A DNA stretch of 64,000 nt. It comes from Harmonia axyridis (Eukaryota > Arthropoda > Insecta > Coleoptera > Coccinellidae). Positions 10,637-21,845 of the stretch are shown one piece after another. The notes below the pieces were generated by a model. The model was not told the origin of the DNA. It ran no database searches and was given only the letters and a program-made list of their open reading frames with translations. A program made the position numbers and the translations under genes. Position 1 is the first letter of the stretch; each line of letters begins with the position of its first letter. The DNA lies in the NCBI RefSeq assembly GCF_914767665.1, contig NC_059504.1, positions 44,671,720 to 44,735,719 on the forward strand, written 5' to 3'.

Positions 10637-13414
10637 TCAATTACTTCTCCAGGTGTCAAATTTATTCTTGAACGCATTGACTGATACTGCTTCTACAATT
10701 TCACTGGGCAGGCCGTTCCAATGGTTAAACACCCGATTACAAAGGAAATTCTCTCGGCACCTCGTTCGAAATACTTCTCTGTTCAACTTGTATCCATGTC
10801 CACGAAGTTGATTCGAATTCAATTCATACAGGTGGGACATATCGACGCCGAATAAGCCGTGCAATGCTCGATATGTAACTATCAGGTCTCCCCTCAAACG
10901 ACGATCAGCAAAGGAAGAAAGACCCATCATCCGTAGCCGTTCCTGATAACAAGGGCGATTCCATCCAAAGGGAATGCGTGTGACACGACGCTGTAAGTTC
11001 TCCAGCAATGCAGCATCACCCGTCAACCACGGATGCCAAACTGGACCGGCAAATTCAAGTATTGGTCGAATATAACTTTTATATATCTGGGAGATAGCCG
11101 CCACATTATTGCCACGAAAAACATTCTGGACAACATATATAAGACGTTTGACCTTTTTTGTGATGTGCAATACATGTTCAGTCCACGAAAGATCACTTGA
11201 AATCACCACACCCAGGTCCACATGAGATGAACATCCAACAACTTCAACGCCGTCAATGTAATAAGTCAAACCTGGATTGTTTTTACCCAAATGTAGTATT
11301 CGACACTTTGAAGGGTTTAGGGGAATCAACCATTTGTCGCACCAACAAACGACCCTGTCCAAGTCTTCCTGCAGAGTTTTATAGTTGTTGAGAGGGCAAT
11401 TGAAAAATTTAATATCATCGGCAAATGAAGCACTGTCCGACTTGAACTCAACAGCTAGATCGCTCACATACACCAGAAACAGCAACGGTCCCAGAACTGA
11501 GCCCTGAGGAACGCCACTGAGCACGCATCTTGGTTCCGATCTGGCCGCACCAACTTTTACCACAAACGATCTGTCAGTTAAGAAGCTCTCAATCCACTTC
11601 AAGATCAATCCTCGGATTCCAAAGTGCTCCAGCTTGTACAGAAGCCTATTTATTGGTACCCTATCGAAGGCCCTTGCGAAATCCAGATAGACAACATCTA
11701 CCGGAAGTCTATTATCCAAAGAATGGGTCCACTTGTTGAGACAGTTGAGGAGGCAGGTGATAATTGATCTTCCCCTGATGAAACCATGCTGGGTATCTGG
11801 TATGATGTTATGTTCCAAAAAAAACGAAAGCATCCTGTCGTACATTAACCTTTCCAGAATCTTACATAGAATGGAAGTGAGGCTTATTGGCCTGAAATTA
11901 TTCGGATCTTGCTTGTCGCCTTTTTTATGTATCGGTGATACAAGTGCACTCTTCCATGATTTCGGCAGTATACCAGAGGTCAAAGATACTGAGAAAATTT
12001 TGGATAGGGGTAGACTAAGAGACTGAGAACACTCTTTGAGCAACCTGGCAGAAAAACCGTCCGGACCAGGTGACGACGAAACATTCAGAGACCGCAGTTT
12101 CTTTTCAACCATCAAGGGATTGATGTCAATAAAAGCCAGAGAAGAATGGTTTCGAGGAGAAGCAGTTGAAGGTATAGGTGCTCCGGGCTCGGATGTGAAC
12201 GCCATTGAGAAGGTATCAGCCAGAATTTCAGCTGAACACTTATGGTCATCTGCAACTAATCCATCCTTGTCCTTAACAAGCGGCAAAGATGGTACGGTAT
12301 TGAAAAAACGTCGTGTGTATTTGAAGAATTTCTTCTTGTCACCCGAAGTAGCTAGATCACTCTCAAATTTGGATTTGGCCTCACGTAATCGGCTTGAAAG
12401 ATGATTGGAGAATGCTCTATGCCTCCGAAAGTCACAAACCTGCCTGCCGCGAACATACCTCCGCCACAGCAATTTCTTGAACTTAATCATCCCAAAAATA
12501 TGACTGTCAATCCAAGGCTTACTGCTATTGACCCTTACAGTTCGTATGAAAGTGTGGTCCTCAACAGTTCCGGTAACATATGCGTTAAATTTAATCCATC
12601 TCGACTCGCCGTCCCCAGTGCCCATCACATCATCCCAGTCTGTTTTGAAAAATATTTCATTAATACTCTGGTATCTGACAATTTTGCAAGTTTTAGTCTC
12701 GGACTTCATTTTAGAGGAAAGAAAAAATTGTATTTTTGCTGATAAAACCAAGTGATCTGATTTTCCCAGTGGCGGATGGTATTCAAGTTCCGAAAGTAAA
12801 TTCACATCATTTGTAAGGATTAGATCTGGTGTTGTAGGTTCTTGGTTTACTCTGTAACGGGTGGGTTGGTCAACTAACTGGTGTAAATTGGATTGGTTCA
12901 ACATTTCGGTGTATGGAATCGAAGGAGAGTTTGCTGAGGGCGAACGAGATATTGGCCATATTCTAATGTCGCCGAGATTGAAGTCTCCAGCTAATAAAAC
13001 ATGTTTATGTAGGTTAGATAAGTTCGTCAGATGCTCACACAGGTCTTTGTCATATATGGAAGGTCGTGGACGATATATGCAGCCAACACACAAGGCGAAG
13101 CCAGATGATTCTATATTCAAAAAGATATTATCGATGCCTGGAGTATTGAGTGAATGTTTAGAGATTTTAAACGAATTAGCAATGGAGTCATGGACATATA
13201 TACATACCCCAGCATAACCTGGAGTAGTAATACTATCGCAACGGTATATGGTGTAATCAGGTATGTGAGCAACCATATCAGGCTTTTCTGGATGCAGCCA
13301 CGTTTCCGTGATCATTATGAGAGAAGGCTTATGATATTCGACCAGTAAAAGAAGCTCATTGAACTTTGCAGTTAGGGAAGCTAGGTTTGAATATAATACT
13401 GGCCATACATTCAA
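10637..13414 (-). CDS. LINE ORF2: endonuclease and reverse transcriptase
   Basis: This is a 925-codon uninterrupted ORF. Residues 1-230 are an endonuclease/exonuclease/phosphatase domain that nicks target DNA: TETWLHPE (catalytic Glu), GDFNLGD and KSDHLVL are visible. The central linker leads to a reverse transcriptase at about 480-760 with SSSPGPDGFSARLLKE, NNFRPISLTSILCKILERL, DVVYLDFARAFDRVP, SGVPQGSVLGPLLF and the catalytic FADD box. The C terminus (NRVFNHWNGLPSEIVEA) is typical of CR1-type ORF2. There is no RNase H domain. It starts 8 bp after the ORF1 stop, so translation is probably by reinitiation. All motifs look intact, suggesting recent activity. The function is copying the element's RNA into genomic DNA in the nucleus. 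Confidence 0.93.
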   Translation of the reverse strand: MNVWPVLYSNLASLTAKFNELLLLVEYHKPSLIMITETWLHPEKPDMVAHIPDYTIYRCDSITTPGYAGVCIYVHDSIANSFKISKHSLNTPGIDNIFLNIESSGFALCVGCIYRPRPSIYDKDLCEHLTNLSNLHKHVLLAGDFNLGDIRIWPISRSPSANSPSIPYTEMLNQSNLHQLVDQPTRYRVNQEPTTPDLILTNDVNLLSELEYHPPLGKSDHLVLSAKIQFFLSSKMKSETKTCKIVRYQSINEIFFKTDWDDVMGTGDGESRWIKFNAYVTGTVEDHTFIRTVRVNSSKPWIDSHIFGMIKFKKLLWRRYVRGRQVCDFRRHRAFSNHLSSRLREAKSKFESDLATSGDKKKFFKYTRRFFNTVPSLPLVKDKDGLVADDHKCSAEILADTFSMAFTSEPGAPIPSTASPRNHSSLAFIDINPLMVEKKLRSLNVSSSPGPDGFSARLLKECSQSLSLPLSKIFSVSLTSGILPKSWKSALVSPIHKKGDKQDPNNFRPISLTSILCKILERLMYDRMLSFFLEHNIIPDTQHGFIRGRSIITCLLNCLNKWTHSLDNRLPVDVVYLDFARAFDRVPINRLLYKLEHFGIRGLILKWIESFLTDRSFVVKVGAARSEPRCVLSGVPQGSVLGPLLFLVYVSDLAVEFKSDSASFADDIKFFNCPLNNYKTLQEDLDRVVCWCDKWLIPLNPSKCRILHLGKNNPGLTYYIDGVEVVGCSSHVDLGVVISSDLSWTEHVLHITKKVKRLIYVVQNVFRGNNVAAISQIYKSYIRPILEFAGPVWHPWLTGDAALLENLQRRVTRIPFGWNRPCYQERLRMMGLSSFADRRLRGDLIVTYRALHGLFGVDMSHLYELNSNQLRGHGYKLNREVFRTRCRENFLCNRVFNHWNGLPSEIVEAVSVNAFKNKFDTWRSN

Positions 13415-13422
13415 AGGTAATA

Positions 13423-14520
13423 CTAGTTTTTTGAAGAAGAATCCTCTGATACAATTGTAGGAACACCCCTGATATATTTTATGGTGAGGTTGACCTCTCC
13501 AGCTCGGCGTCTTCTCTCAAGCACAGCGCGTAGGTCCTGTAGCTGCTTTGCTTGCATAGGGGTTTTATCATCAGTAATGCTGAATTTGCGCCAATCAGGC
13601 ATACTAGCGATAACTCTTTTGTTCTTCAGGATTCTCGTGACTATTAGTGGATTATTAAAGGATAACCTGAGAATTCTTGGACGGTCACTCAGCGAAGTTC
13701 CTATTCTGGAGATGGAAGTGCGTTGTAAATTTGCGTCGGGACATATACAATCAAGCACCTGAGAAACAAGACTCACATCTACATCGGGGCTTGCTTCAGG
13801 AACTCCGCGTATCAACAGGCTGTGGGATCTACGTAAGCGTTCGAGCATTTCAGACGGTTCCACATTAGGAGACACAGAAAGTCCTGCGGTGGGTTGTATC
13901 CTCGAAGACTCGATTGCTGATATTCTAAAGGATGCCGAATCTACCGCTTCCGCAAGGCCTCTGTGAGATTCCGCCAAACTCAGCACCTGGGAAGTGCAGG
14001 ACTGGACCTTAGCATCGTGCTCGCTGATTGACCGGGAATGACTCACAAGTACGTCATCATGACGCCGCAAATCATCCGAATGCTTAACCAAAATTGATCT
14101 ACACTCGGATAAATCTGCTTGCAGTGCCATCTGAGTGGATTTAATAGAAGATATATCATTGGATATATCGTCGAGTTTGGCCATAAGGGCGGCAAACTGA
14201 TCACAACTAAGCGACGATGCAGTCGAGGGATGCAAATTTCCTGGCATGGCCGATGTACCAGGGCGCTGAGAAGGCGATGAGACCGAACCGCTACGAAGTA
14301 AGCGGCCCTCACCTACACAATAGCCACAAGTCCACTTCGCATCGATCAGGCCCAACTCGCTCGGTGACAAATTGAGACAATCAAAATGAAATGCTTTTTT
14401 GCATTTGAAACAATTAGCAAATCGAGTGGAGGTCGTCTGCTTCGAGCATATATGACATTTAGTCATCTTCCTCAAACTGTTGCGACACGGTGGAATGGAA
14501 AAAGGAGAGACAAGCTTCAC
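13423..14520 (-). CDS. LINE ORF1: PHD-finger RNA-binding protein
   Basis: This is a 365-codon ORF. Cysteines 22, 25, 37, 40, His45, Cys48, Cys65 and Cys68 form a complete C4HC3 PHD finger, with the usual Trp63 two residues before Cys65. A second Met at residue 19 sits immediately before the finger and may be the true start. Residues 110-215 look alpha-helical and coiled-coil, as needed for ORF1 trimers. Residues about 230-360 (HSLLIRGVPEA, then KFSITDDKTPMQAKQLQDL) resemble the RRM plus C-terminal RNA-binding module of non-LTR ORF1 proteins. By family knowledge it packages element RNA. The PHD finger could bind histone tails, but that is inference. Confidence 0.88.
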   Translation of the reverse strand: MKLVSPFSIPPCRNSLRKMTKCHICSKQTTSTRFANCFKCKKAFHFDCLNLSPSELGLIDAKWTCGYCVGEGRLLRSGSVSSPSQRPGTSAMPGNLHPSTASSLSCDQFAALMAKLDDISNDISSIKSTQMALQADLSECRSILVKHSDDLRRHDDVLVSHSRSISEHDAKVQSCTSQVLSLAESHRGLAEAVDSASFRISAIESSRIQPTAGLSVSPNVEPSEMLERLRRSHSLLIRGVPEASPDVDVSLVSQVLDCICPDANLQRTSISRIGTSLSDRPRILRLSFNNPLIVTRILKNKRVIASMPDWRKFSITDDKTPMQAKQLQDLRAVLERRRRAGEVNLTIKYIRGVPTIVSEDSSSKN

Positions 14521-14820
14521 TCTCTTGGGCCGTTAAGAGAGACTCACACAGACTAGGTAGGCCACGGAAGGGGAATAGGGCAAACAATTGGGTTAAGGAT
14601 CAAGTTGTTATGTCCAGGAATTTAAATAAGTCGCGATGGAAATTACGAAGCTGTAGACGCACTGTATTTCTGCCCACCAGATGTACAAACCGCTCTCGAG
14701 GTAGTACAAGTACTGGGAGTATTTGAGTTTCGAGTATTGTAAAATGTGGTGCCGTGTTCGCTCACAATATCGACTGTTACGCGCAACTGGTGGGGAAATC
14801 GACGCAAGCGTCAAACGTAT

Positions 14821-15069
14821 GATGATAAACAAAGAATGTAATAGCAGAAACTAATAAAAAAATTATATACAATATCATCAAAACCAAACAATATCCTTCA
14901 AAAATTATTGTTGACCTCCTACCTTCAGATAAAATCAGGCACAACACGAAAATTTGATCTGGAAAAGATAAGTAATCTACGGAGAAAATTTGTCTTGATT
15001 ATCGAGCCACTCGTAATACGTGTTAACACTCTCTCAGTTGAAGATTCATTGTGTTCGAAGCATTTTTTG
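14821..15069. other. Uncertain junction between the CR1-like LINE and the older LINE
   Basis: AT-rich sequence between the probable LINE 5' end and the point where the RNase H LINE resumes. It could be 5' untranslated region, a further small insertion, or part of the older element too diverged to recognise. Confidence 0.35.
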
Positions 15070-15545
15070 CGTTGTCTAGCTGTGCAGAGGTATTCTCACA
15101 TCAGGTGATCTGGAGTTTCTTGCTCCTCCTCGCAGAATCTGTACTCGGCTTTTTTTGTTGGACTCTTCTAGATTCTCATAAGGTGTTTTCTGAGACGGCA
15201 AAGCCCTGTAAGGAATCCAATGATGAGGTGTAGTATATTCTTGCTAAGATGCAGATACTTCTTGGATCTCGCAGAGTCAAAGTTTCGAAGAAACTTTATC
15301 TGGAATGATCTAACCTAGGCAGATTTCGCCAGAGTGTTTCTCCTTCTCCTGAAACTCTTTCTTATAGGAACATTTGCTTTTAGCACAGAAAGGTTCTGGG
15401 CAAATGGAAGGAGTTTGTGATCCATTTATGACAATTGTGTTAGCTTCTTCATTTGCTTTAATTTCATAAACTAAATAGACCTTGTTAACTTAACCTACCT
15501 CATTGAGGTATATTTTGGTAAGTATTGCACAAAGAGAGCTGGTTC
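15070..15545 (-). mobile_element. RNase H LINE remnant (right part of split copy)
   Basis: Minus-strand sequence matches the LINE at 50.0-50.7 kb: AGGTGATCTGGAGTTTCTTG, GGATCTCGCAGAGTCAAAGTT and AGGAGTTTGTGATCC all have close counterparts there. It covers the end of RNase H and the zinc-knuckle-like tail but is broken by many stops. It continues at 10300-10445 beyond the inserted CR1-like LINE. Confidence 0.7.
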
Positions 15546-15638
15546 TAGTCTCAAATTTGAAAAAAAACAAAGAGCAAATTGTTCAGTAGATTTCGAGTAT
15601 TTGATACAGAAAAAATTCATTGAAAATTTGGAAATACA

Positions 15639-16470
15639 TGTAGGATCCAGTTAGGTATTGCTCCCTGTAAATAATTGCGATGGTCAACCGGATGCTTGGA
15701 GACCTATTAGTTTCTTTCAGTGTCGAGGGCATGACAGTTTCAATTGATTTACAGGGAACGAATTGTTATTGTACATAATGTAAAAAGGATGTGTTATTCT
15801 TCGAGGTGTCGAAGATATGTCAAGAGTTGTAAATCTTGAAGAGATTTATTGGGGGGTTGATAAGGTTCGAAGACAACACGGTCGTACCAGATGTCTTACA
15901 TCTGTTTATCAGGTTTTATCAGGTTCTAGAATATTCGATTTCCAGGAATCCGCGAAGATCTTTGTGGGCGGTACGGCAAAGCTCTTATTGGACTAGGGGA
16001 TGGTACTTTCCCCTAAAGGTGTGGCCAAGACGAAAATAAGGGAGACAGGGTAGTTCCAATCGGGAGGGACAGAGTTTAACTTAAGTCGAAGACGAGTCAA
16101 GTTCGGGCGGTCAACTTAAGACGTAAGACGGAAAGACGTTTCGCGGACTAGATTAAGACGAGTCGCGAACAAGTTAAAGACGAGACGACCGGAAACTTGA
16201 AGTACGACGAAGACGTGATAATCCAAGACGTTTCGAGTAATCAACAAACGAGTTAAACACGAAATTCAGTACCGTAGTGAGAAACTTGTAATTAAGACGT
16301 AATTAAGATCTTCTCAATACTGAGTTTGTACTGTATAATTGTTGGATTGTAAATAGATGTAAATAATTCAAAAGAGTTTAATTATTACAAATCCAACAAA
16401 GTCACGGAGAAAAAGACGAAAGGCCAGGTAATCGAATCAACCTCTAGACGACCGATTAACCAAGCCTACA
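15639..16470 (+). mobile_element. Solo LTR, copy 1
   Basis: The 832-bp sequence starts TGTAGGATCC and ends AAGCCTACA, so it has the TG...CA ends of a long terminal repeat. The exact 4-bp direct repeat TACA flanks it (15635-15638 and 16471-16474), the target duplication expected of integrase. A second copy in opposite orientation lies at 61766-62628. The middle is unusually rich in AAGACG and GACGAG words. No internal retroviral genes adjoin, so this is a solo LTR left by recombination between the two LTRs of a full element. Confidence 0.82.
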
Positions 16471-16474
16471 TACA

Positions 16475-18059
16475 TAGACTAATACTGCGGTAGTGGTTCT
16501 AACAAGATATCTAAAAGCACTACAGATTCAACAATAAGGTTGATTATTTCCTCTTCAAATGCAAAATATCTCAAAACGTGAAGAAAAAATATAAATATAC
16601 CAATGAAAAAATTTTCAACGAACAAAATTCGAAGCCGGAATCATCAAATGCAAATTAAAATTTGGAATTTTATGAATCCATATTTATTGAGTTAGGATTT
16701 TTCGGTATGAAACAATGTATTGAGTATAATAGTACCAAATATATTTACAATTTCATAATTTTATGTTGTGAAGTTTCCGAGAAATCAATTTTTTAATTTT
16801 GTTTCCTTGATCTCTTTTCATTGGAGGGACAATTTTTTAGTCGATTTTTGAAACCTGCACATTTCAACATGTAAACTGTGAACATTTCGAGGGAGATAAC
16901 TTTTTCTCGAATGATCCCAAAGATTCATTCTCAAAAATGAAAATCCAAAGGCATTTACGTGAAGCCAGGAGCTTGATCATCTATAGTGTATCCAAAGTCA
17001 CTTGGAGGAATCCAGAATATTTCGATTATACAAGGGTTGTTCAAGTTTCCTGAAATTCCTTTGGGGCCAGTGAATTTATTGCCTAACAATACTTTCAAAT
17101 AAACCACGGTATTTAGGGGATCACGGTATCAAGCTGAAAGGGACATCTGATGGCCAAGCGTTTTAATGAACTAGTTCAAGTGACTTTGGCAACGTTATAC
17201 CTTTTTGCACTGAAATTAAACTAAGCGAATATCAAGAAGGAAAATACAAACTTATGTTTATATTTATTTTTATTTTTCCAGATATTTGATATTCTAACAT
17301 GATATCTGTTTGAAAAGCAATATATCCTTATGAAATTATTAACTTTTTATTGAATTTTATAACTGACAATCGTCTGACATATTATGAATGTTTTTACATA
17401 GCATACTCAACAACAATATCTAGACAAAATCACTCTAAAATAAAAAAAAATCCTTTCACCTCATCTTTTCTCTTGTAATCCGACGATTATCAATGAATAT
17501 TGGAATTTGTCAGACTTCTAAGGTTCAATGGTGCGAATGAGAATGGAAAAATTGGTGAAGACTATCTTGTCTGTAATGTTCAAAGCTTATTGTTCTGCCT
17601 GAATTGAGCAAAAATTGTCCAATAACACGGAAAATTAACACAATTACTTGAATTGGAGTACAAAGCTTCGAAAATGAAAGGAATCATTTATCCTCCAATG
17701 AATAAATCATAAATATGAATCAACTTCCTCGAAATTAATTATAAAGTCTCTCTTTATAAAATTGCACAGTTTCCTTTTATCTCCCACTTGAAAGGAAATA
17801 CTCCGCGAATAATGTTTAGGAGAAAGGAATAATTTGAGGAATTATTCTTCTAATGTAGACTGAAATTTACATGGGTAACGTTTTGAAATGTGTGAAAACT
17901 CAATATCTCGCAACTACGAAATATATTCAAATGAAATTCAGTTTCTTCACCATAGTAGCCTTCTGGCTCTGGCTTCAGAATCAGTTTAATTATTCTAAAT
18001 TAAATTTAAAGGTGTATTCGTATTAATTTTGATAAGTACAATATTCTCCAACTCAAAGT
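16475..18059. other. AT-rich stretch without a supported feature
   Basis: No exon, RNA gene or recognisable transposon motif is visible. Open frames are short and strongly AT-biased. Confidence 0.4.
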
Positions 18060-18780
18060 AAAGGGTTTTCCAAAAGGAGGTTTTATTTTTATATCATTAA
18101 AAAAATTGAGAGGAACCAATGGAAGTTCATTTCATTGTGAAGGTATAGCAATAACGTTGAAAAACGATATCAACCAAATGGTCACCACGGCTGCGGTTGC
18201 AACACAATATTCTTTTCTTAAAATTTTACATGACCAATTCGCGGCTGTATATGTGTTATAGATAACTTCACGAATTCCATCTCTGAGGTCTTCAAATGAT
18301 TGTGGAGCATTAACATATGCTTTATCTTTCAAGTCGTCCCAAAGGAAAAAGTCTAAAGGTAGTATATCTCAAGATCTTGGTGGCCAATTGTTATCACCTG
18401 TTCGAGAAGTACCACTACCAGGAAACTTTTCTTGCTATTTTGATGCTTGTGTGGCACATGGCGCCGTCTTGTTGTAAATAAACGTCGTCCACATAAACAT
18501 TTTCCAGTTCGATCCATAAAAAATCATTGATCATAGCTTCATAGAGTAATCCATTCACAGTTACAGTTGCATCAGCCTCATTTTTAAGTAAGTAAGGTCC
18601 AATCACACCAACACCCCGAAAACAGCACCAAACAGTGACAAGTTGAGGATGGAAAGGCTTTTCAACAATCATTCTTGGATCTTCCAAGCTCCAAATATGA
18701 CTATTCTCCCTATTAACATAGCCTTCGAGATGAAAATGGGCCAATTAGTATTATCATAAGTACATCTAATTTTCCCGAGG
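18060..18780 (-). mobile_element. DD41D-related transposon remnant
   Basis: The minus strand encodes the middle of a Tc1/mariner-superfamily transposase: HFHLEGYVNRENSHIWSLE, then VTVWCCFRGVGVIGPYLL, then the second catalytic box LQQDGAMCH. After a stop it continues with PLDFFLW-like and C-terminal segments to about 18130. It is clearly related to, but diverged from, the DD41D copies at 29.7, 38.5 and 53.3 kb. The N-terminal DNA-binding part is missing. It is broken by stops and frameshifts. Confidence 0.75.
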
Positions 18781-18799
18781 AAAACCCAGAAAAACACGT

Positions 18800-19700
18800 T
18801 GCTAAGTAATATTTAAACCAAAATCATGAGTGCTGGTGGTAACAAAAATCCGAGTCGGAGACAAGGACTTTTGCACCTACATGAATGCTTTTTGTTAAAA
18901 TAATATTACTTTGCATTGGGTTTTTCGATTTTTTCACATGAAAAATTAAATTCCAAATAGTATTTGACAAAACCATTTCATCAGACCATAATTACTTGTT
19001 TTCAAAGATATTGTAATTCAGATGCATAGAAAACCTGTTGTGTCTACTTATACCTGTGAAACTTTCAGACAAAACGGGAGATTTTTTAGATTTAGACCTA
19101 CTTGATTTCGAGGGATCGCGTCTGTTTCAGATGGCGCATACATCGTTTATATTTGACATTTCTTTCGATTCTCAGCTCTCGTGACCTATGAATATAGAAC
19201 AATAATATTTTATATTCTATGCTGGTAACAATTTTCTATACTCTGTCATTATATTCCATTCATTTCATTAGAAATTCGATAGGAATTGAATTGTAATTTA
19301 TTGTGAAAGTTTGTAAAGTCTAAAAAATTTTTGAACGCCGCCAGACAGATACCGGGAATTCGAAAATTTCTGAAGAGCGCCACCTCACAGAATATCGGTG
19401 AAACAGAACTCCAAAGCAACAGGTGGATATCTCGAAAAGTCTGAAAAAATCGAATCAGTACACACACCAGGGATTCTATGCATTTTCATGGTAATCTTTC
19501 ATGACAATATAGTTGTCAAGTTTTGCATTTGAAAAACTGCTGACGGATGCTGTCACACATTTTTTCATCTAGAAACCATTTTTTTCAAAATTGAGCGTTT
19601 GTAATTGGTGGAAATTAAGACGTGGAAAATAGTCGATAAAAATTCGGATTTTTTTGTTCTTGTTTCGAGATATTTTGCCATATTGTAGAATTTGCAGTGT
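18800..19700. repeat. Dispersed repeat, also at about 28300-28680
   Basis: Several blocks recur in the same order near 28.3-28.7 kb: ACCATAATTACTTGTT, TTTTTACATCTAGACACC against TTTTTTCATCTAGAAACC, and GGAAATAAAGACG against GGAAATTAAGACG. Each copy lies next to a DD41D-related fragment, so it may be non-coding sequence of a larger decayed element. No protein is recognisable. Confidence 0.55.
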
Positions 19701-20129
19701 TTTTTACATTTTTGAATGGATATTTATTGCATGATTATTTCATGATTGTTGAGATATTTGCGAAAAGAGTGGAAATTTATAAACGTTCAAAAAAAACATA
19801 TTTAATTGGGAGAAGTGACTTTTCATGACTTGCTTTCAGTTAAATGAATATAAACTCGCCATAAAAAGTGACACTTCTCCTCCTTATGAAATAATACACA
19901 TACTATTTCCAGACCGCTAAAATTCTAAGCAATGGTTCAATGTGGATTACTCTAACTGAATCATTTGAACGGATGAATCGAAACGATCCACCATTATTCC
20001 CAGGATGAAATCATAAACAAAGCTGCCATCATTAAAATTCATTGGAGACGTTTTCGTCACTTATGCATCGTTCTAAATTCTAATTCTGGGAGAAAGACCT
20101 ATAAACTGAATCCAGAATACAATGGAATA

Positions 20130-21509
20130 CAGTGGCGTACCCAGACATAAGCCTTGGTGGAGATCATAGAGTAATCAACATAAATAGGGGGAGTATACGC
20201 AATTTTTACATGTCCCCAACATGGTTAGATTACGTTGTTGTGTTATATTCACAAATGCACAATTTTACAATATCATTATGAATGCATATTATATTGAATG
20301 AAATATTTTTATTTGAGTGATTCCCAATTAAATATGCAAATTTGAATATTGGATATCCGATATTTTTCCTAATTGTCGAATTTATAATAAGCAGAATATT
20401 TATTTTTTTCTGTAACTGCCAGCTGAAATTCAAGGTTTGGCAACTTTTGCTCCCCTAGTGTCATCGGTTGTTTCACGTCTTTTGCCGCGCTTGAAGTTTG
20501 TTTTCTGAATTTCTGATAAATTTAGGTATTCATTTCAATATATTTTGAGAAAATATGTAAGGTTGATTCACTGTGGGACATAATAAGTGCGTTCTTTGTG
20601 GAGAAACTCGCGACTTGAGTGAAATATCGTATCACTGATATGTTTTCATTTCCGCGCGCTTCATGCCAAATTTGATAGTTTATGTTGGGGACAAATTTTG
20701 CCTACTAAAATGAAATAATTAATATATGCTCCCTCTATCTATGTTCATTACTCTGAGGGGGAGATAAATGGGAGAGAAAATACTTATCGGTTATTTCTTT
20801 CCAATGCCAATTATTGAGATTGATTCTCGCCTGTCAAGATATCTGCTGTTGTATTTAAATGCGAAAAAACTTGAAGATATGCCTGCATTAATTTTCCTTC
20901 TTTTGAAGAAGTTTTCCAAAGAAATTTGCTTACTCATTGAAAGATTTTGTTTAGTTTTGAGATCCTGCAACCCACACTAAAAGTTAAACAAGGAATATAA
21001 TAGAGAAAATGATATAAAAATTTCAAGTCATCCACCTGAAATTAATCAACTAAAAAAACTAAACCTATCGACCTATCTTTGTGGGTGAAAATGTTGAAGC
21101 ACTGACTAATGGAATCCAAAGCGTCGACAAAGAAATTCTTGGCGATGAAGGGATAATTAGATATAATATGATAACATTTCGTTATTTTAGGATCCTATGA
21201 AATTCAAGAAATTGCCATCAGGGGTGCCGCCGCGCCGATTCAATTTGAGTGATTCGAAGCTTTGACTTCAATATCTCATTAATTTTCACGCGATTGTTGA
21301 TCATCAGTTTCGCTCTACCTATAGCCCGTAAGAGAATAATGATGATGACAGTCGGATCAGATCGAGCCCTTTGAAGTAACCGCTGGCTGGTTGCTGAATT
21401 CGTTGATTAAATTTTTTTACGATTAAATTATTGAGCGTTTTGACTTATAATGGATATTCCTTCTGGGGTGGGATATATCCCCTTATCTCTCCCGTTGGGT
21501 ACGCCACTG
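20130..21509. mobile_element. Non-autonomous hAT element with 8-bp target duplication
   Basis: The 1380-bp element begins CAGTGGCGTACCCA and ends TGGGTACGCCACTG, a 14-bp perfect terminal inverted repeat. The exact octamer ATGGAATA flanks both ends (20122-20129 and 21510-21517), the hallmark of hAT transposition. Inside, a 70-codon + strand frame (20768-20980) and other short frames show no complete transposase or RNase-H-like catalytic triad, so it must have been moved in trans. The exact target duplication argues for a fairly recent insertion. Confidence 0.88.
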
Positions 21510-21517
21510 ATGGAATA

Positions 21518-21845
21518 GACAATGAAACAATCCTAAACACTTCTCGCAATCATCGTTCTATTTACATATTCAACTTCCAAGAATTCCTCACTATATTCTC
21601 TCGACAATTCAAAGGTCAGGTGGTTAGAACTGTGCCAATTTTATTTTTGTTATCCAATTTCCTAATTATTTAGATAGACTCGGCGCGTAAATTACCGTTA
21701 AACACACCATAGGATTAGTCGATTATGTTCGCATAGAATTGGTTACGTTATTTTCATGAGGAATATTTCGAATACTTATATACGCAAGCATAAAACCGTT
21801 CGAAATTTATATTTGTGAATAATGATGACTTGATCGAGTATTAAA
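21518..21845. other. Short unassigned stretch
   Basis: Sequence between the hAT element and the hairpin repeat. Nothing is recognised. Confidence 0.4.

Larger units (their letters stand above)
10447..14820 (-). mobile_element. CR1-like LINE, apparently full length
   Basis: This minus-strand non-LTR retrotransposon has two long open ORFs (13423-14520 and 10637-13414), a short 3' untranslated region and a (TAA)n tail at 10447-10470. ORF1 carries a PHD finger. ORF2 carries an endonuclease and a reverse transcriptase with no RNase H. This fits the CR1/L2/Kiri group by established ORF1 and ORF2 architecture. The sequence upstream of ORF1 to about 14820 is GC-richer than the surroundings and is taken as the 5' untranslated region, but the exact 5' end is uncertain. 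It inserted into an older RNase H LINE. Confidence 0.85.

Noticed and set aside
12036..12404. 122-codon + frame opposite LINE ORF2
   Set aside because: Antisense shadow of the reverse transcriptase ORF, which has all the expected motifs.
14043..14312. 89-codon minus frame within ORF1
   Set aside because: Alternative frame of the PHD-finger ORF1, without any motif of its own.
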